Shown here: positions 44,056-52,881 of the stretch, one piece after another | How the letters are laid out: each line of letters opens with the position of its first letter | Numbering within the stretch: position 1 is the first letter of the stretch | DNA from: an uncultured Pelagibacteraceae bacterium | GTDB taxonomy: Bacteria; Pseudomonadota; Alphaproteobacteria; Pelagibacterales; Pelagibacteraceae | Assembly (NCBI GenBank): GCA_902535255.1 | Contig: CACASQ010000001.1 | Span: 1-64,000 of the forward strand | DNA: 64,000 nucleotides | Direction of reading: 5' to 3' | Made by a program: the position numbers and the translations under genes | Notes under the pieces: generated by a model | The model's input: the letters and a program-made list of their open reading frames with translations, nothing else | The model's database searches: none | What the model was told of the DNA's origin: nothing

Positions 44056-44997
44056 TTACTTGATCCAACTATCAAATGTACTTTGATTAGCTTTTATCCA
44101 TTCAGCTGCATGTTTCTTAATAGCCTTTTCGCTTTTCTCACCCTTGTTCATCTTCAAGTTCTGAGCAGCAATATCTCCAAGAGGTATAGAAGCTTTTTTA
44201 AGCATCTTTTCTACCTTAGGATTCGCTTTAAGAAAGTCTATGTTAGCCGCTGGTCTGATATCATCAGCACCAAAACCTAAATTTACTTTAGACTTTGTCG
44301 CATTAGCGATCTTAGTTGGTTTTGTTTTGCTGTATGGAACTTCAATCCAAACTACATCTTTACCAAGTTTTAAAGCTCCAACAGTCCAGTTAGGTGTCCA
44401 TGTGTAAAATAGAATTGATTTTCCATTTTTATATTTAGACACTGCATCTGCCATTGAAGCAGAGTAGTCTGCTTTTACTGGATTGATAAATTCACCTAAT
44501 CCTAGTTCTTCAAAGTGTTTTGTAATTTGTTTTTCACAACCCCAGCCTGGAGGGCAAGCGACCATGTCTGCTTTTCCATCTCCATTAGAGTCAAACTCTT
44601 TTGCATGTTTTTTAATATCCATTACACTCTTGATGCCAAATTTATCTGCTGATTTTTTATCAACTAAGTAACCTTGGGCTCCTCCACCCTTCATTACATA
44701 ACCTACTGGTTTAACTTTTCCTTTAGACTCTGATATGTAGCCATCATGAGTTCCGAACCAGCCGTTTACCCATAAATCAACATCACCTGATGTTGCTGCT
44801 ACATAAAACACTTGAGGTTTCATTACAGTTGGGCCTGAAACTTTGTAACCCATTTTCTCAAGAGCTGCCTTATAGATCTCAGCCTGAAAATAGCCTGTAT
44901 CCCAGTCTGCTTTACCCATCTTGATCTCATTGGCAAATACAGCACTACTAATAGTAAGAGCTGCAATTATTGATACTAAATGTTTTAAATATCTCAT
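44056..44997 (-). CDS. proX: Glycine betaine/proline-binding periplasmic protein, copy 1
   Basis: The track starts at 45057, but TTAGGAGGGAAG lies just before the ATG at 44997 (MRYLKHLVSIIAALTISSAVFA), which opens with a signal peptide, so this start is preferred (313 residues). The mature protein begins KMGKADWDTGYFQAEIYK and has FYVAATSGDVDLWVNGWFG and CPPGWGCEKQI, typical OpuAC/ProX features. It is closely similar to the next gene, a tandem duplicate. Confidence 0.92.
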   Translation of the reverse strand: MRYLKHLVSIIAALTISSAVFANEIKMGKADWDTGYFQAEIYKAALEKMGYKVSGPTVMKPQVFYVAATSGDVDLWVNGWFGTHDGYISESKGKVKPVGYVMKGGGAQGYLVDKKSADKFGIKSVMDIKKHAKEFDSNGDGKADMVACPPGWGCEKQITKHFEELGLGEFINPVKADYSASMADAVSKYKNGKSILFYTWTPNWTVGALKLGKDVVWIEVPYSKTKPTKIANATKSKVNLGFGADDIRPAANIDFLKANPKVEKMLKKASIPLGDIAAQNLKMNKGEKSEKAIKKHAAEWIKANQSTFDSWIK

Positions 44998-45078
44998 CTT
45001 CCCTCCTAATTTAAAAAATTTTAACACGTATGAATTTTGAATGTAACCGTAATACAACTAAAAAGTGAGATATGTCTT

Positions 45079-45102
45079 ATATGCGCACCTTAGTGCGCAT
45101 AT
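45079..45102. terminator. 10-bp hairpin between the two proX genes
   Basis: ATATGCGCAC and GTGCGCATAT flank a CTTA loop. On the plus strand TTTCTTATTT follows, while on the minus strand, the direction of the genes, no strong U-run follows. It may end or attenuate transcription from the upstream proX copy or protect its mRNA end, letting the two copies be expressed at different levels. Confidence 0.6.
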
Positions 45103-45124
45103 TTTCTTATTTGCTAATTAATTC

Positions 45125-46066
45125 TTAATTTATCCAACTATTAAAAGTTTTTTGATTCGATTTGATCCATTCTTCAGCATGTTTCTTTATTGCTTTTTCG
45201 CTTTTCTCACCCTTATTCATCTTTAAGTTTTGTGAAGCAATATCCGCTAAAGGTATAGATGCTTTTTTTAAAAACTTTTCTACCTTTGGATTATCTTTTA
45301 AAAAATCAACATTGGCAGCTGGTCTAATATCGTTTACGCCAAATCCCATATTAAGTTTTGACTTAGTTGCGTTTGGTACACTTACTACTTTAGTCTCACT
45401 AAAAGGAGCCTCGATCCAAACTACATCTTCACCTAATTTTAAAGTACCGACTGTCCAATTAGGTGTCCAAGTATAAAATAAAACAGATTTACCATTTTTA
45501 TATCTTGAAATTATATCTGCCATAGCAGCTGAGTAATCTGCTTTTATTGGATTAATAAATTCACCTAGACCAAGCTCTTCAAAATGTCTTGATATAATTT
45601 TTTCACAACCCCATCCCGGATGACAAGCGACCATGTCTGCTTTTCCATCTCCATTTGAGTCAAACTCTTTAGCGTGTTTTTTTATATCCATTACAGATTT
45701 AATATTAAATTTGTCTGCAGTTTTTTTGTCAATTAGGTAACCTTGCAATCCACCACTTTTAGCAACATAGCCTACAGGCTTTACCTTGCCCATAGCTTCT
45801 TTGACATATGAGTCATGGTTTCCAAACCATCCATTGACCCAAAGATCCATATCTCCTGCTGCTGCTGCAACATAGAACACCTGTGGTTTCATAACAGTTG
45901 GGCCAGTAACTTTATAACCCATTTTCTCTAGTGCTTTTTTATAAACCTCTGCCTGGAAATAACCAGTATCCCAATCAGCTTTTCCCATTTTTATTTCTTT
46001 TGCATTAATTGATAAGCTTAATGATGAAATAAAAACTATAGTAATTAATGTTTTTAAAAATTTCAT
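45125..46066 (-). CDS. proX: Glycine betaine/proline-binding periplasmic protein, copy 2
   Basis: This 313-residue binding protein has a signal peptide (MKFLKTLITIVFISSLSLSINA) and nearly the same mature sequence as copy 1 (KMGKADWDTGYFQAEVYK; CHPGWGCEKII). A notable difference is CPPGW against CHPGW. Differences are scattered, so the duplication is not recent, and the copies may prefer different ligands. It is separated from copy 1 by a strong hairpin. Confidence 0.92.
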   Translation of the reverse strand: MKFLKTLITIVFISSLSLSINAKEIKMGKADWDTGYFQAEVYKKALEKMGYKVTGPTVMKPQVFYVAAAAGDMDLWVNGWFGNHDSYVKEAMGKVKPVGYVAKSGGLQGYLIDKKTADKFNIKSVMDIKKHAKEFDSNGDGKADMVACHPGWGCEKIISRHFEELGLGEFINPIKADYSAAMADIISRYKNGKSVLFYTWTPNWTVGTLKLGEDVVWIEAPFSETKVVSVPNATKSKLNMGFGVNDIRPAANVDFLKDNPKVEKFLKKASIPLADIASQNLKMNKGEKSEKAIKKHAEEWIKSNQKTFNSWIN

Positions 46067-46154
46067 AATTATCCTTTTGTTAAGATTATTTTAAATTATA
46101 AAAAATTATAATTAAAAGAGAGTATTGTCGCAGAAATGTTTTTTATAAGGAGAT

Positions 46155-46562
46155 CTAATCTTTTTTACACTTTTTACAAATACCAAAAAATTCTAAATTA
46201 AATCTTTTAAATTTCATTCCTTTTTTATGATTAAAATCCGATAAATATTTTGATAGTTTCATATCACTGATTTCATCAACCGTTTCACAACTTTCACAAA
46301 TTGAAAATGCAGTTGCTTTTGAAATTTCACAGTCTGAATTTCTACATGCAACAAAAGCATTTTTACTTTCAATTTTATGAATTTTCCCTGTCTCAACTAA
46401 TTTATCTAATGCTCGATAAACCTGTGGTGGAGCTTTAATTCCTTTCTTTTGGACACTAAAAAGTATTGTGTATGCTTTTAAAGGTTCTGAAGATTTATTA
46501 ATTAAATCAAAAATGATTTGTTGATTTTTTGAAAGATTATTTTCTTTATACATCTTGTCCAT
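46155..46562 (-). CDS. zur: Zinc uptake regulator Zur (Fur family)
   Basis: This 135-residue protein has the Fur-type winged helix (SSEPLKAYTILFSVQ; PPQVYRALDKLVETGKIHKI) and zinc cysteines in CESCETVDE and the C-terminal CKKCKK. It represses zinc uptake when zinc is abundant. Position at the end of znuC-znuB-zur and the Zur boxes upstream of znuC identify it as Zur and not Fur. Confidence 0.9.
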   Translation of the reverse strand: MDKMYKENNLSKNQQIIFDLINKSSEPLKAYTILFSVQKKGIKAPPQVYRALDKLVETGKIHKIESKNAFVACRNSDCEISKATAFSICESCETVDEISDMKLSKYLSDFNHKKGMKFKRFNLEFFGICKKCKKD

Positions 46563-46577
46563 TTTACTTGTTTATCA

Positions 46578-47381
46578 TTAATTTTTCAATTTAATCGATT
46601 GCTTGATATTTAATAATGAAAGTATGAATAAAAATAAGGAAGCTGCTATAATTGATGGGCCAGAGGATGTATTAAATTCTAGAGATGTAAACAAACCTAA
46701 AATTACTGACAATAAACCACCAAGTATTGAATAGACAACCATACCTTGTGGACTTGAAGAAATATTCCTAGCCATTGCTGCTGGTATTATTAACATTCCT
46801 GTAATTAATAATAATCCAACCATTTTAATTGAAATAGCAATAATTCCAGCCATTAAAATTGTGAAAATAGCTTTAGCTCTATCAGGATTTAAACCTTCTG
46901 CTTCTGCTAATTCATAATTTACTGTTGATGCAAATAAAGGTTTCCAAATTAATTTAAGAATAAGAAGAATTAATGGACCTCCTATCCATACAATTAATAA
47001 GTCGTCAACTGTTACAGCTAAAATATCTCCAAATAATAATCCCATTATATCGAACCTAATGAATGTTAAAAAACCAATAACGACAAGTCCAACTGCTAAA
47101 GATGAATGAGCTAAGAGTCCTAATAAAGCATCTCCTGGTAGATTAGTTCTTTTTTGAAGCTGGATTAATATTAATGCAATTAAAGATGAAATTATAAATA
47201 CTGAAAAAGCAATATTAAATTCCAAAGTATAAGCTAAGGTTACTCCAAGCAAAGCTGAGTGTGCGAGAGTGTCACCAAAATATGATAATCTTCTCCAAAT
47301 AACAAAACATCCAAGAGGCCCTGTTACAATCGCAATGCCTAGTCCAGCTATTAAAGCTCTTATAAAAAAATCATCTAACAT
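46578..47381 (-). CDS. znuB: Zinc ABC transporter permease
   Basis: This 267-residue protein has about eight hydrophobic helices and the ABC-3 permease features GPLGCFVIWRRLSYFGDTLAHSALLG and NYELAEAEGLNP. It imports zinc with ZnuC and ZnuA. It starts at the znuC stop and precedes zur. Confidence 0.94.
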   Translation of the reverse strand: MLDDFFIRALIAGLGIAIVTGPLGCFVIWRRLSYFGDTLAHSALLGVTLAYTLEFNIAFSVFIISSLIALILIQLQKRTNLPGDALLGLLAHSSLAVGLVVIGFLTFIRFDIMGLLFGDILAVTVDDLLIVWIGGPLILLILKLIWKPLFASTVNYELAEAEGLNPDRAKAIFTILMAGIIAISIKMVGLLLITGMLIIPAAMARNISSSPQGMVVYSILGGLLSVILGLFTSLEFNTSSGPSIIAASLFLFILSLLNIKQSIKLKN

Positions 47382-48128
47382 TTAATTTTTTTTTATTTCT
47401 CCTTCATTAGTGTGAATATGATCATGTCTATGTTCATACCTTGATAATATTTGAGAAGCTTGTTCACCGAACAAAGCTTTATATTCATTGTTTTTTGCAA
47501 CATCCATTGGAGAGCCTGAACAGCAGACATGCCCGTTTAAGCATACAACATGGTCTGTAGCACTCATCACTGTATGTAAATCATGTGAAATTAATAAAAT
47601 TCCACAATTCAATTCGTCAGTAATTTTCTTTATGAGTTTGTATAAAGCAATTTCACCAGTAAAATCTACGCCTTGTACTGGTTCATCAAGCACCAATAAA
47701 TTTGGTTTTTTTGAAATGGCTCTTGCTATTAATACTCTCTGAAATTCACCACCTGATAAATCACCCAAATTTTTATTTTTAAGTTGAATAACGCCAGTTA
47801 ATGATAGAGCTTCATTAATATCTTCATCTTTAAGATTCTCAGTCAATACCATGAAATCCTTCACTCTAAGTGGCAATGTCCAATCAATTGAAATTTTTTG
47901 AGGAACGTATCCAACTTTATTTGTAAATTTTTCAACTTCTCCATCAATTTTTTTATAAATTCCTAATGCAATTTTAGCAGTTGTAGTTTTTCCAGAACCA
48001 TTTGGCCCAATAAGAGTAACTATTTTTCCCTTTTCAATTTGTAGTGACACTCCTTTAACTAGCCATTTGTTCTTTAAACGGAAACCAGCTTGATTTAGTT
48101 TTACTAAAATATTTTGATTTGATGTCAT
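47382..48128 (-). CDS. znuC: Zinc ABC transporter ATPase
   Basis: This 248-residue ATPase has Walker A LIGPNGSGKTTTAK, the signature LSGGEFQRVLIARA, Walker B LLVLDEPVQGVD and the H-loop LLISHDLHTV. A His-rich C-terminus (YEHRHDHIHTNEG) may sense zinc. It is divergent from znuA across a 72-nt region holding two Zur boxes. Confidence 0.94.
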   Translation of the reverse strand: MTSNQNILVKLNQAGFRLKNKWLVKGVSLQIEKGKIVTLIGPNGSGKTTTAKIALGIYKKIDGEVEKFTNKVGYVPQKISIDWTLPLRVKDFMVLTENLKDEDINEALSLTGVIQLKNKNLGDLSGGEFQRVLIARAISKKPNLLVLDEPVQGVDFTGEIALYKLIKKITDELNCGILLISHDLHTVMSATDHVVCLNGHVCCSGSPMDVAKNNEYKALFGEQASQILSRYEHRHDHIHTNEGEIKKN

Positions 48129-48148
48129 TTTTTTCCTTGACTTAATAA

Positions 48149-48163
48149 TGTTATATTATTACA
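48149..48163. promoter_or_regulatory. Zur box 1 (imperfect)
   Basis: TGTTATATTATTACA keeps the TGTTATA half and degrades slightly in the second half. It is 21 nt upstream of znuC. Its centre is 18 nt from that of box 2. Confidence 0.7.
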
Positions 48164-48166
48164 TAG

Positions 48167-48181
48167 TGTTATATTATAACA
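48167..48181. promoter_or_regulatory. Zur box 2 (perfect palindrome)
   Basis: TGTTATATTATAACA is a perfect 7-1-7 inverted repeat and matches the known proteobacterial Zur core GTTATAnTATAAC. It lies 19 nt upstream of znuA in the divergent znuA/znuC control region. Confidence 0.85.
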
Positions 48182-48200
48182 AACCTTAAATATTATCATT

Positions 48201-49223
48201 ATGAAAAACATTAAAAAATTACCATTTATTTTATCAATAATATCTTTATTAACTATTTTTTCACCTGCAAATGCTGATATTAAAGTAGTCGCTTCAATTA
48301 AACCTATACATTCATTAGCAAGTTATTTGATGGATGGAGTGGGTAAACCTGATTTGATAGTAGACGGATATGCTTCACCACATGGATTTGCAATGAAACC
48401 TTCACACGCAAAAATGTTACAAAATGCCGACCTAATATTTTGGGTTGGTGAAGATTTAGAAAATTTTTTAGAAAAACCTTTAAAATCAATAGCAAAAAAA
48501 GCTGAGAAAATAGAATTAATGGAAATTAAGGGATTAACAAAATTAGAATTTAGAGAAAGAAACATATTCGATAATCATGACGATCATAAAGAGCACGGTC
48601 ACAAAGAAGATAAACATGATGATCATAAAGATCACGGTCACAAAGAAGATAAACATGATGATCATAAAGAACACGGTCACAAAGAAGATAAACATGATGA
48701 TCATCACGGGCATGGTCACGGTGAGCACGATCCACATATTTGGCTTGATCCAATGAATGCAAAAGTAATTTTAAGTGAAATGGCAGAGCATCTAATTGAA
48801 AACGATCAAGAAAATACATCTAAATACAAAGCTAATTTAAAAAAAGCACACAAAGATTTAGATAAACTTACAAAAAAAGTAAAATCTGAGTTAAATAAAG
48901 ATTTTAAATCAATTGTTTTTCATGACGCCTACCAGTACTTCGAAAAAAGATTTGATGTTAATGTTTTAGGAGCTTTTACAGTAAATACTGATGTATTACC
49001 TGGTGCAGAACAATTGTCTGAGATTAGAGAGGTGATTGAACATGAAAAAGTAAGCTGTGTATTTTCTGAACCTCAATTTAACCCTGACATAATCAAAGCA
49101 GTAGCAAAAGATACTAATATTAAGACTGGAGTTATAGATCCTTTAGGAGCAACTCTAAATCCAGGAAAAACTTTATATTTTGATTTAATCAGTAATATGT
49201 CTAAATCTTTTAAAGGTTGCTAA
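48201..49223 (+). CDS. znuA: Zinc-binding periplasmic protein with His-rich loop
   Basis: This 340-residue cluster A-I binding protein has a signal peptide (KLPFILSIISLLTIFSPANA), the metal His in IKPIHSLAS and HDPHIWLDP, FHDAYQYFEKRF and FSEPQFNPDIIKA. Between about residues 127 and 175 a loop of 13-residue His/Asp repeats (DDHKEHGHKEDKH) is inserted, as in zinc-specific ZnuA. Zur boxes lie just upstream. Confidence 0.94.
   Translation: MKNIKKLPFILSIISLLTIFSPANADIKVVASIKPIHSLASYLMDGVGKPDLIVDGYASPHGFAMKPSHAKMLQNADLIFWVGEDLENFLEKPLKSIAKKAEKIELMEIKGLTKLEFRERNIFDNHDDHKEHGHKEDKHDDHKDHGHKEDKHDDHKEHGHKEDKHDDHHGHGHGEHDPHIWLDPMNAKVILSEMAEHLIENDQENTSKYKANLKKAHKDLDKLTKKVKSELNKDFKSIVFHDAYQYFEKRFDVNVLGAFTVNTDVLPGAEQLSEIREVIEHEKVSCVFSEPQFNPDIIKAVAKDTNIKTGVIDPLGATLNPGKTLYFDLISNMSKSFKGC
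48579..48695 (+). repeat. Three tandem 39-bp repeats in znuA
   Basis: Units at 48579-48617, 48618-48656 and 48657-48695 each encode D-D-H-K-x-H-G-H-K-E-D-K-H and differ by only a few bases. A fourth partial unit follows. The near identity suggests recent expansion by slippage or unequal recombination. Confidence 0.9.
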
Positions 49224-49265
49224 GAATATTTCAAATAAAAAACTTAATTAAAAATAATTTTAACA

Positions 49266-50486
49266 TTAACTAAAATTTTTGTTATCTTCATTAATTGCTT
49301 CTTTAAGTCTTTTTAAATAATCGGGAATAGCACTTTTAACTCTGCTCCATGTGGGTATGAATGGAGTGTCCATAGGACTTTTTAAAAAAGAGTCACCAGC
49401 CTTTATTATGTTTAAAGCAAATAATTCAACTGTTTTTTCCTCAGTATGAGAATCAAATTTAAAACCATTCATTTCAGCATCACTTCTATAAATATCGATT
49501 AAATCTAATGCATATCGGTAATATGTAGCTTTTAATGATCTAAAATATTCAGGGCTAAATGTATTTCCTTGTGTTGCTAGTTTTCTTATTAATGTTTTGA
49601 TTATATCTAAAGACATCCTTGATAAACCTTTGTTTTCGTTATTTGCTGATAAGTCCTGATGTTTATGATCATATTTATCTGCTAAATCGACCTGGCAAAT
49701 ATTTTGAGGAGAAAAATTTCTTTGCATTTCTGATAGAATACCTACTTCAATACCCCAGTCAGAAGATATTCTCAGCTCTGGTAAAACGTTTCTTCTAAAG
49801 GAAAACTCTCCTGCTAGAGGATATTTAAATGATTTCATAAAATCTAAATAATCACTTCTTCCAATAGTTTTTTCTAAAGCATTCAATAAAGGAAATACTA
49901 GTAATCTTGCAACTCTACCATTCATTTTTCCGTTAGATATTCTTGGATAATATCCCTTACAAAACTCAAAATTAAAAAAAGGATTTACAACAGGATAAAA
50001 TAACTTTGCTAACATTCTCCTATCATAAGTTTTAATATCACAATCGTGAAGAGCAACAGATCTAGCTTCATCTCTTGCTATACACATACCAAGACAATAC
50101 CAAACATTTCTTCCCTTTCCCATTTCACTCGGTGCTAAACCTTTTTCTTTAAGTTCTTCATGTAATTTTTTTAATCTAGGTCCATCATTCCATAAAATTG
50201 TAAAAGGTGTCTTTAATTTTTTAAAAAATTTCCAAGCTTTAACAGCTTCAGCTTTTGAAGCCTTGTCTAAACCAATAATAATATGATTCAGATATTTTGT
50301 TTCACCAATCTGTTTTACAATATTAGGTAAAGCATCTCCTTTTAACTCAGAATATAAGCTTGGTAAAATTAATTCCATTTTTCTTTCTTTAGAAAATTTT
50401 ACTAATTCTTTTTCTATATCAGCTGTAGTTTTAGTTCCAAAATCGTGGAGATTTGAAATTATTCCATTTTGAGAAAAATCGCCCAT
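49266..50486 (-). CDS. gpgS: Glucosyl-3-phosphoglycerate synthase-like glycosyltransferase
   Basis: This 406-residue GT-A type enzyme has GMCIARDEARSVALHDCDIKT, with the metal-binding DCD, and RISSDWGIEVGILSEM, features of the GpgS/MpgS family that joins a nucleotide sugar to 3-phosphoglycerate. The next gene upstream in the operon encodes the matching phosphatase. The product after dephosphorylation would be glucosylglycerate, a compatible solute. Mannosyl specificity is possible. Confidence 0.8.
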   Translation of the reverse strand: MGDFSQNGIISNLHDFGTKTTADIEKELVKFSKERKMELILPSLYSELKGDALPNIVKQIGETKYLNHIIIGLDKASKAEAVKAWKFFKKLKTPFTILWNDGPRLKKLHEELKEKGLAPSEMGKGRNVWYCLGMCIARDEARSVALHDCDIKTYDRRMLAKLFYPVVNPFFNFEFCKGYYPRISNGKMNGRVARLLVFPLLNALEKTIGRSDYLDFMKSFKYPLAGEFSFRRNVLPELRISSDWGIEVGILSEMQRNFSPQNICQVDLADKYDHKHQDLSANNENKGLSRMSLDIIKTLIRKLATQGNTFSPEYFRSLKATYYRYALDLIDIYRSDAEMNGFKFDSHTEEKTVELFALNIIKAGDSFLKSPMDTPFIPTWSRVKSAIPDYLKRLKEAINEDNKNFS

Positions 50487-50503
50487 AATAAAATTTATTC
50501 CTT

Positions 50504-51304
50504 TTATTTAATTTTTTCTAGTGCCAATTTGACAATCTCTACCCACCCTTCTGGTGCAGCTTGTTTTGATATTATCAAATTTTTAATTTGTAGGTTTTTA
50601 CTAAAAAACTTGTCATTTTTTACTAAACAAGGAATATCTGAATTTTGAAGCATCTCTATATCATTATGATTGTCACCCACTGCTATAGTTCTTGGCTTAC
50701 ATTTAAATTTAGTTTCAAGCATTTGAGTTATTTTTTTCATGGCGTCAGCTTTATTTATTCTATCACCTAAATTTATAACTCTTCCCCCGTCTTTAAAATC
50801 TAAACCATTTTTTAATAATATATTTTTTAAATTTAATTTTTCTTCATTATTTCCCTCAAATATTATAGGTATTGTACATGATCTCTTATAAACTTGTTTA
50901 AGTTTATTTTCAGGTAAACCAAAAATTTTAGTTTGTTCCAAAATTGTAAGACTTGAAATTACCTTACATTTTGATCTTAAATCTTGATTTATATTTTTAT
51001 CGAAAATATTTTGAATTTCATGAATATTTTTAGCTAACATAATTTTCTCTGGGAATTCGTTACTTAAAAAATTTAGATTATGAATAATTGATCCATTTTC
51101 ACTGATAAAAGGAAATTGAAAATTAGCTTCGTAATTAAATTCTATTATTTCATCCTCAGTTTTACTTGAATTTGGTATAATTATTATATTTCTTTTTTTA
51201 AGTTCTTTTAGAAAAGTTTTAATACTGTCGAATTTAAAAGTATCTCTATTTAAAAGTGTTCCATCAAGATCAGTAAATATTAAAATGGATGAATTTGAAT
51301 ACAT
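50504..51304 (-). CDS. Glucosyl/mannosyl-3-phosphoglycerate phosphatase (HAD)
   Basis: This 266-residue HAD hydrolase has motif I IFTDLDGTLLNRDTF, motif II IPNSSKTEDEI, GGRVINLGDRINKADAM and motif IV VGDNHNDIEML, as in the MpgP/YedP family. It would release glucosylglycerate from the product of the adjacent synthase. It lies 17 nt upstream of that gene in the same direction. Confidence 0.8.
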   Translation of the reverse strand: MYSNSSILIFTDLDGTLLNRDTFKFDSIKTFLKELKKRNIIIIPNSSKTEDEIIEFNYEANFQFPFISENGSIIHNLNFLSNEFPEKIMLAKNIHEIQNIFDKNINQDLRSKCKVISSLTILEQTKIFGLPENKLKQVYKRSCTIPIIFEGNNEEKLNLKNILLKNGLDFKDGGRVINLGDRINKADAMKKITQMLETKFKCKPRTIAVGDNHNDIEMLQNSDIPCLVKNDKFFSKNLQIKNLIISKQAAPEGWVEIVKLALEKIK

Positions 51305-51333
51305 CCTAACATTTTAACACAAAAATGGTAAGA

Positions 51334-52794
51334 CTAAACTTCTATTACTAAAGTGTCTTTTGAACCACCACCTTGTGAACTATTAACTATAGTGCTTCCT
51401 TTTCGAAGTGCTACTCTAGTCAGGCCACCAGTTGTTACCCATGAAGTTTTGCCGCTAAGAACAAACGGTCTTAAATCAAGATGTCTTGGTTCGATTGAGT
51501 TTTCTGAAATTGTTGGAGTTGTTGACAAAACTTCAAGTGGTTGAGCAATATAACCTTTTGGATCTTTACTAATTTTTTTTATAAAATCGTTTTTTTCTTT
51601 TATTGAAGCTTTGGGTCCTATCATAATACCATTTCCTCCAGATCCGTTTGTTGGTTTTACTACAAGTTTTGAGATATTCTCTAGTACATGCTCTCTTTCT
51701 AATTTGTTTCTACATAAAAAAGTTTCGACTTGATTTATTTTTGGTTCCTCACTCAAATAAAATTTTATCATTTTACCAACATATGAATATATAGCTTTAT
51801 CGTCTGCAATCCCTGTTCCAGGAGCATTGACTATTCCAACATTTCCTTTAATCCAAGATTTGAAGAGACCTGCAACACCCAAAAGTGATTTTTTGTAAAA
51901 AACTTTAGGATCTAGAAAATTATCATCTATTCTTCTATAAATACAATCTACCTTTAGAGGACCTTTAACAGTTTTCATGTAAACAAAATCTTTTTCTACA
52001 AATAAATCTTTACCTTCAACTAAAGCTATGCCCATTTGATCAGCTAAAAATTCATGTTCAAAATAAGCAGAGTTATACACACCTGGTGTAAGTAAAACCA
52101 TGTGAGGATTTTTAGTTTTTTTCGGTACACATTCCTGCATACAACTATAAAGTCTATTTGGATATTGATGAATGGAAGATACCTTGTGTCTTGTAAATAG
52201 TTCCGGAAAAACATCTCTCATCACCATACGATTTTCAAGCATATAAGATACGCCAGATGGAACTCTAAGATTATCCTCTAAGACTAAAAATTCTCCATCT
52301 TTATTTTTAATTAAGTCAACGCCCGATATATTAGACCAAGCTTTGTGCTTAGGTGAAAATCCTTCACATTGCTTCAAATAATAAGGAGATTTTAAAATCA
52401 ATTCTTCAGGAATTAATTTTTCCTTAAAAATTTTTTTTTCATTATAGACATCATCTATGAAAAGATTAAGTGCCTTTACCCTTTGTAATAATCCTTTCGA
52501 AATTTTATTCCATTCTTTTTTTTCTATTATTCTTGGAATGATATCTAAAGGCCATTTTTTTTCATCTTGTCTTTTGTCTGCAGAATAAACTTTAAAATTT
52601 ATACCTCTAGCATTAATAGTGCTTTGACAGTTTTTCTCAATCTCATTTAATTTTTTTATTCCGTATCTTTCCAAGATACTTGATATAGTTTTAGCTTGTT
52701 TTCTAAGCTTATTATCTAAGTTAAAATACTCATCATACGACTTGCTAGGGTTATATTTTTTCCATATATCAACCATTATAAAATTATTTATCAT
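51334..52794 (-). CDS. Circularly permuted ATP-grasp protein
   Basis: This 486-residue protein belongs to the circularly permuted ATP-grasp type 2 family (former DUF404/407): LKQCEGFSPKHKAW, DLIKNKDGEFLVLEDNLRVPSGVSYMLENR, VDCIYRRIDD, PTNGSGGNGI and SSQGGGSKDTLVIE. Activity unknown; it is thought to be a peptide- or amide-forming enzyme. MVDIW at 52776 is a second possible start. It is divergent from the Anbu-type gene, with which the family is usually linked. Confidence 0.85.
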   Translation of the reverse strand: MINNFIMVDIWKKYNPSKSYDEYFNLDNKLRKQAKTISSILERYGIKKLNEIEKNCQSTINARGINFKVYSADKRQDEKKWPLDIIPRIIEKKEWNKISKGLLQRVKALNLFIDDVYNEKKIFKEKLIPEELILKSPYYLKQCEGFSPKHKAWSNISGVDLIKNKDGEFLVLEDNLRVPSGVSYMLENRMVMRDVFPELFTRHKVSSIHQYPNRLYSCMQECVPKKTKNPHMVLLTPGVYNSAYFEHEFLADQMGIALVEGKDLFVEKDFVYMKTVKGPLKVDCIYRRIDDNFLDPKVFYKKSLLGVAGLFKSWIKGNVGIVNAPGTGIADDKAIYSYVGKMIKFYLSEEPKINQVETFLCRNKLEREHVLENISKLVVKPTNGSGGNGIMIGPKASIKEKNDFIKKISKDPKGYIAQPLEVLSTTPTISENSIEPRHLDLRPFVLSGKTSWVTTGGLTRVALRKGSTIVNSSQGGGSKDTLVIEV

Positions 52795-52881
52795 TTAGAT
52801 GATTAATCAAATGCAAGAAATAGATGTCTGGCATGTCTAATTTAGATTATTTATGATAGATTAAATATTTTAACATTAAGA

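Noticed and set aside
43186-46066. A glycine riboswitch near the betaine genes
   Set aside because: Such riboswitches are known in SAR11, but no glycine aptamer pattern was seen in the gaps here; the only clear structure is the 10-bp hairpin.
48579-48734. Short regular repeats as a CRISPR array
   Set aside because: The units are adjacent without spacers and encode an in-frame His-rich loop of ZnuA. No CRISPR array was seen in the window.
48304-48819. Four minus-strand ORFs opposite znuA, with repeated VYLLCD-like segments
   Set aside because: Their repeats are the antisense of the znuA His-loop repeats.
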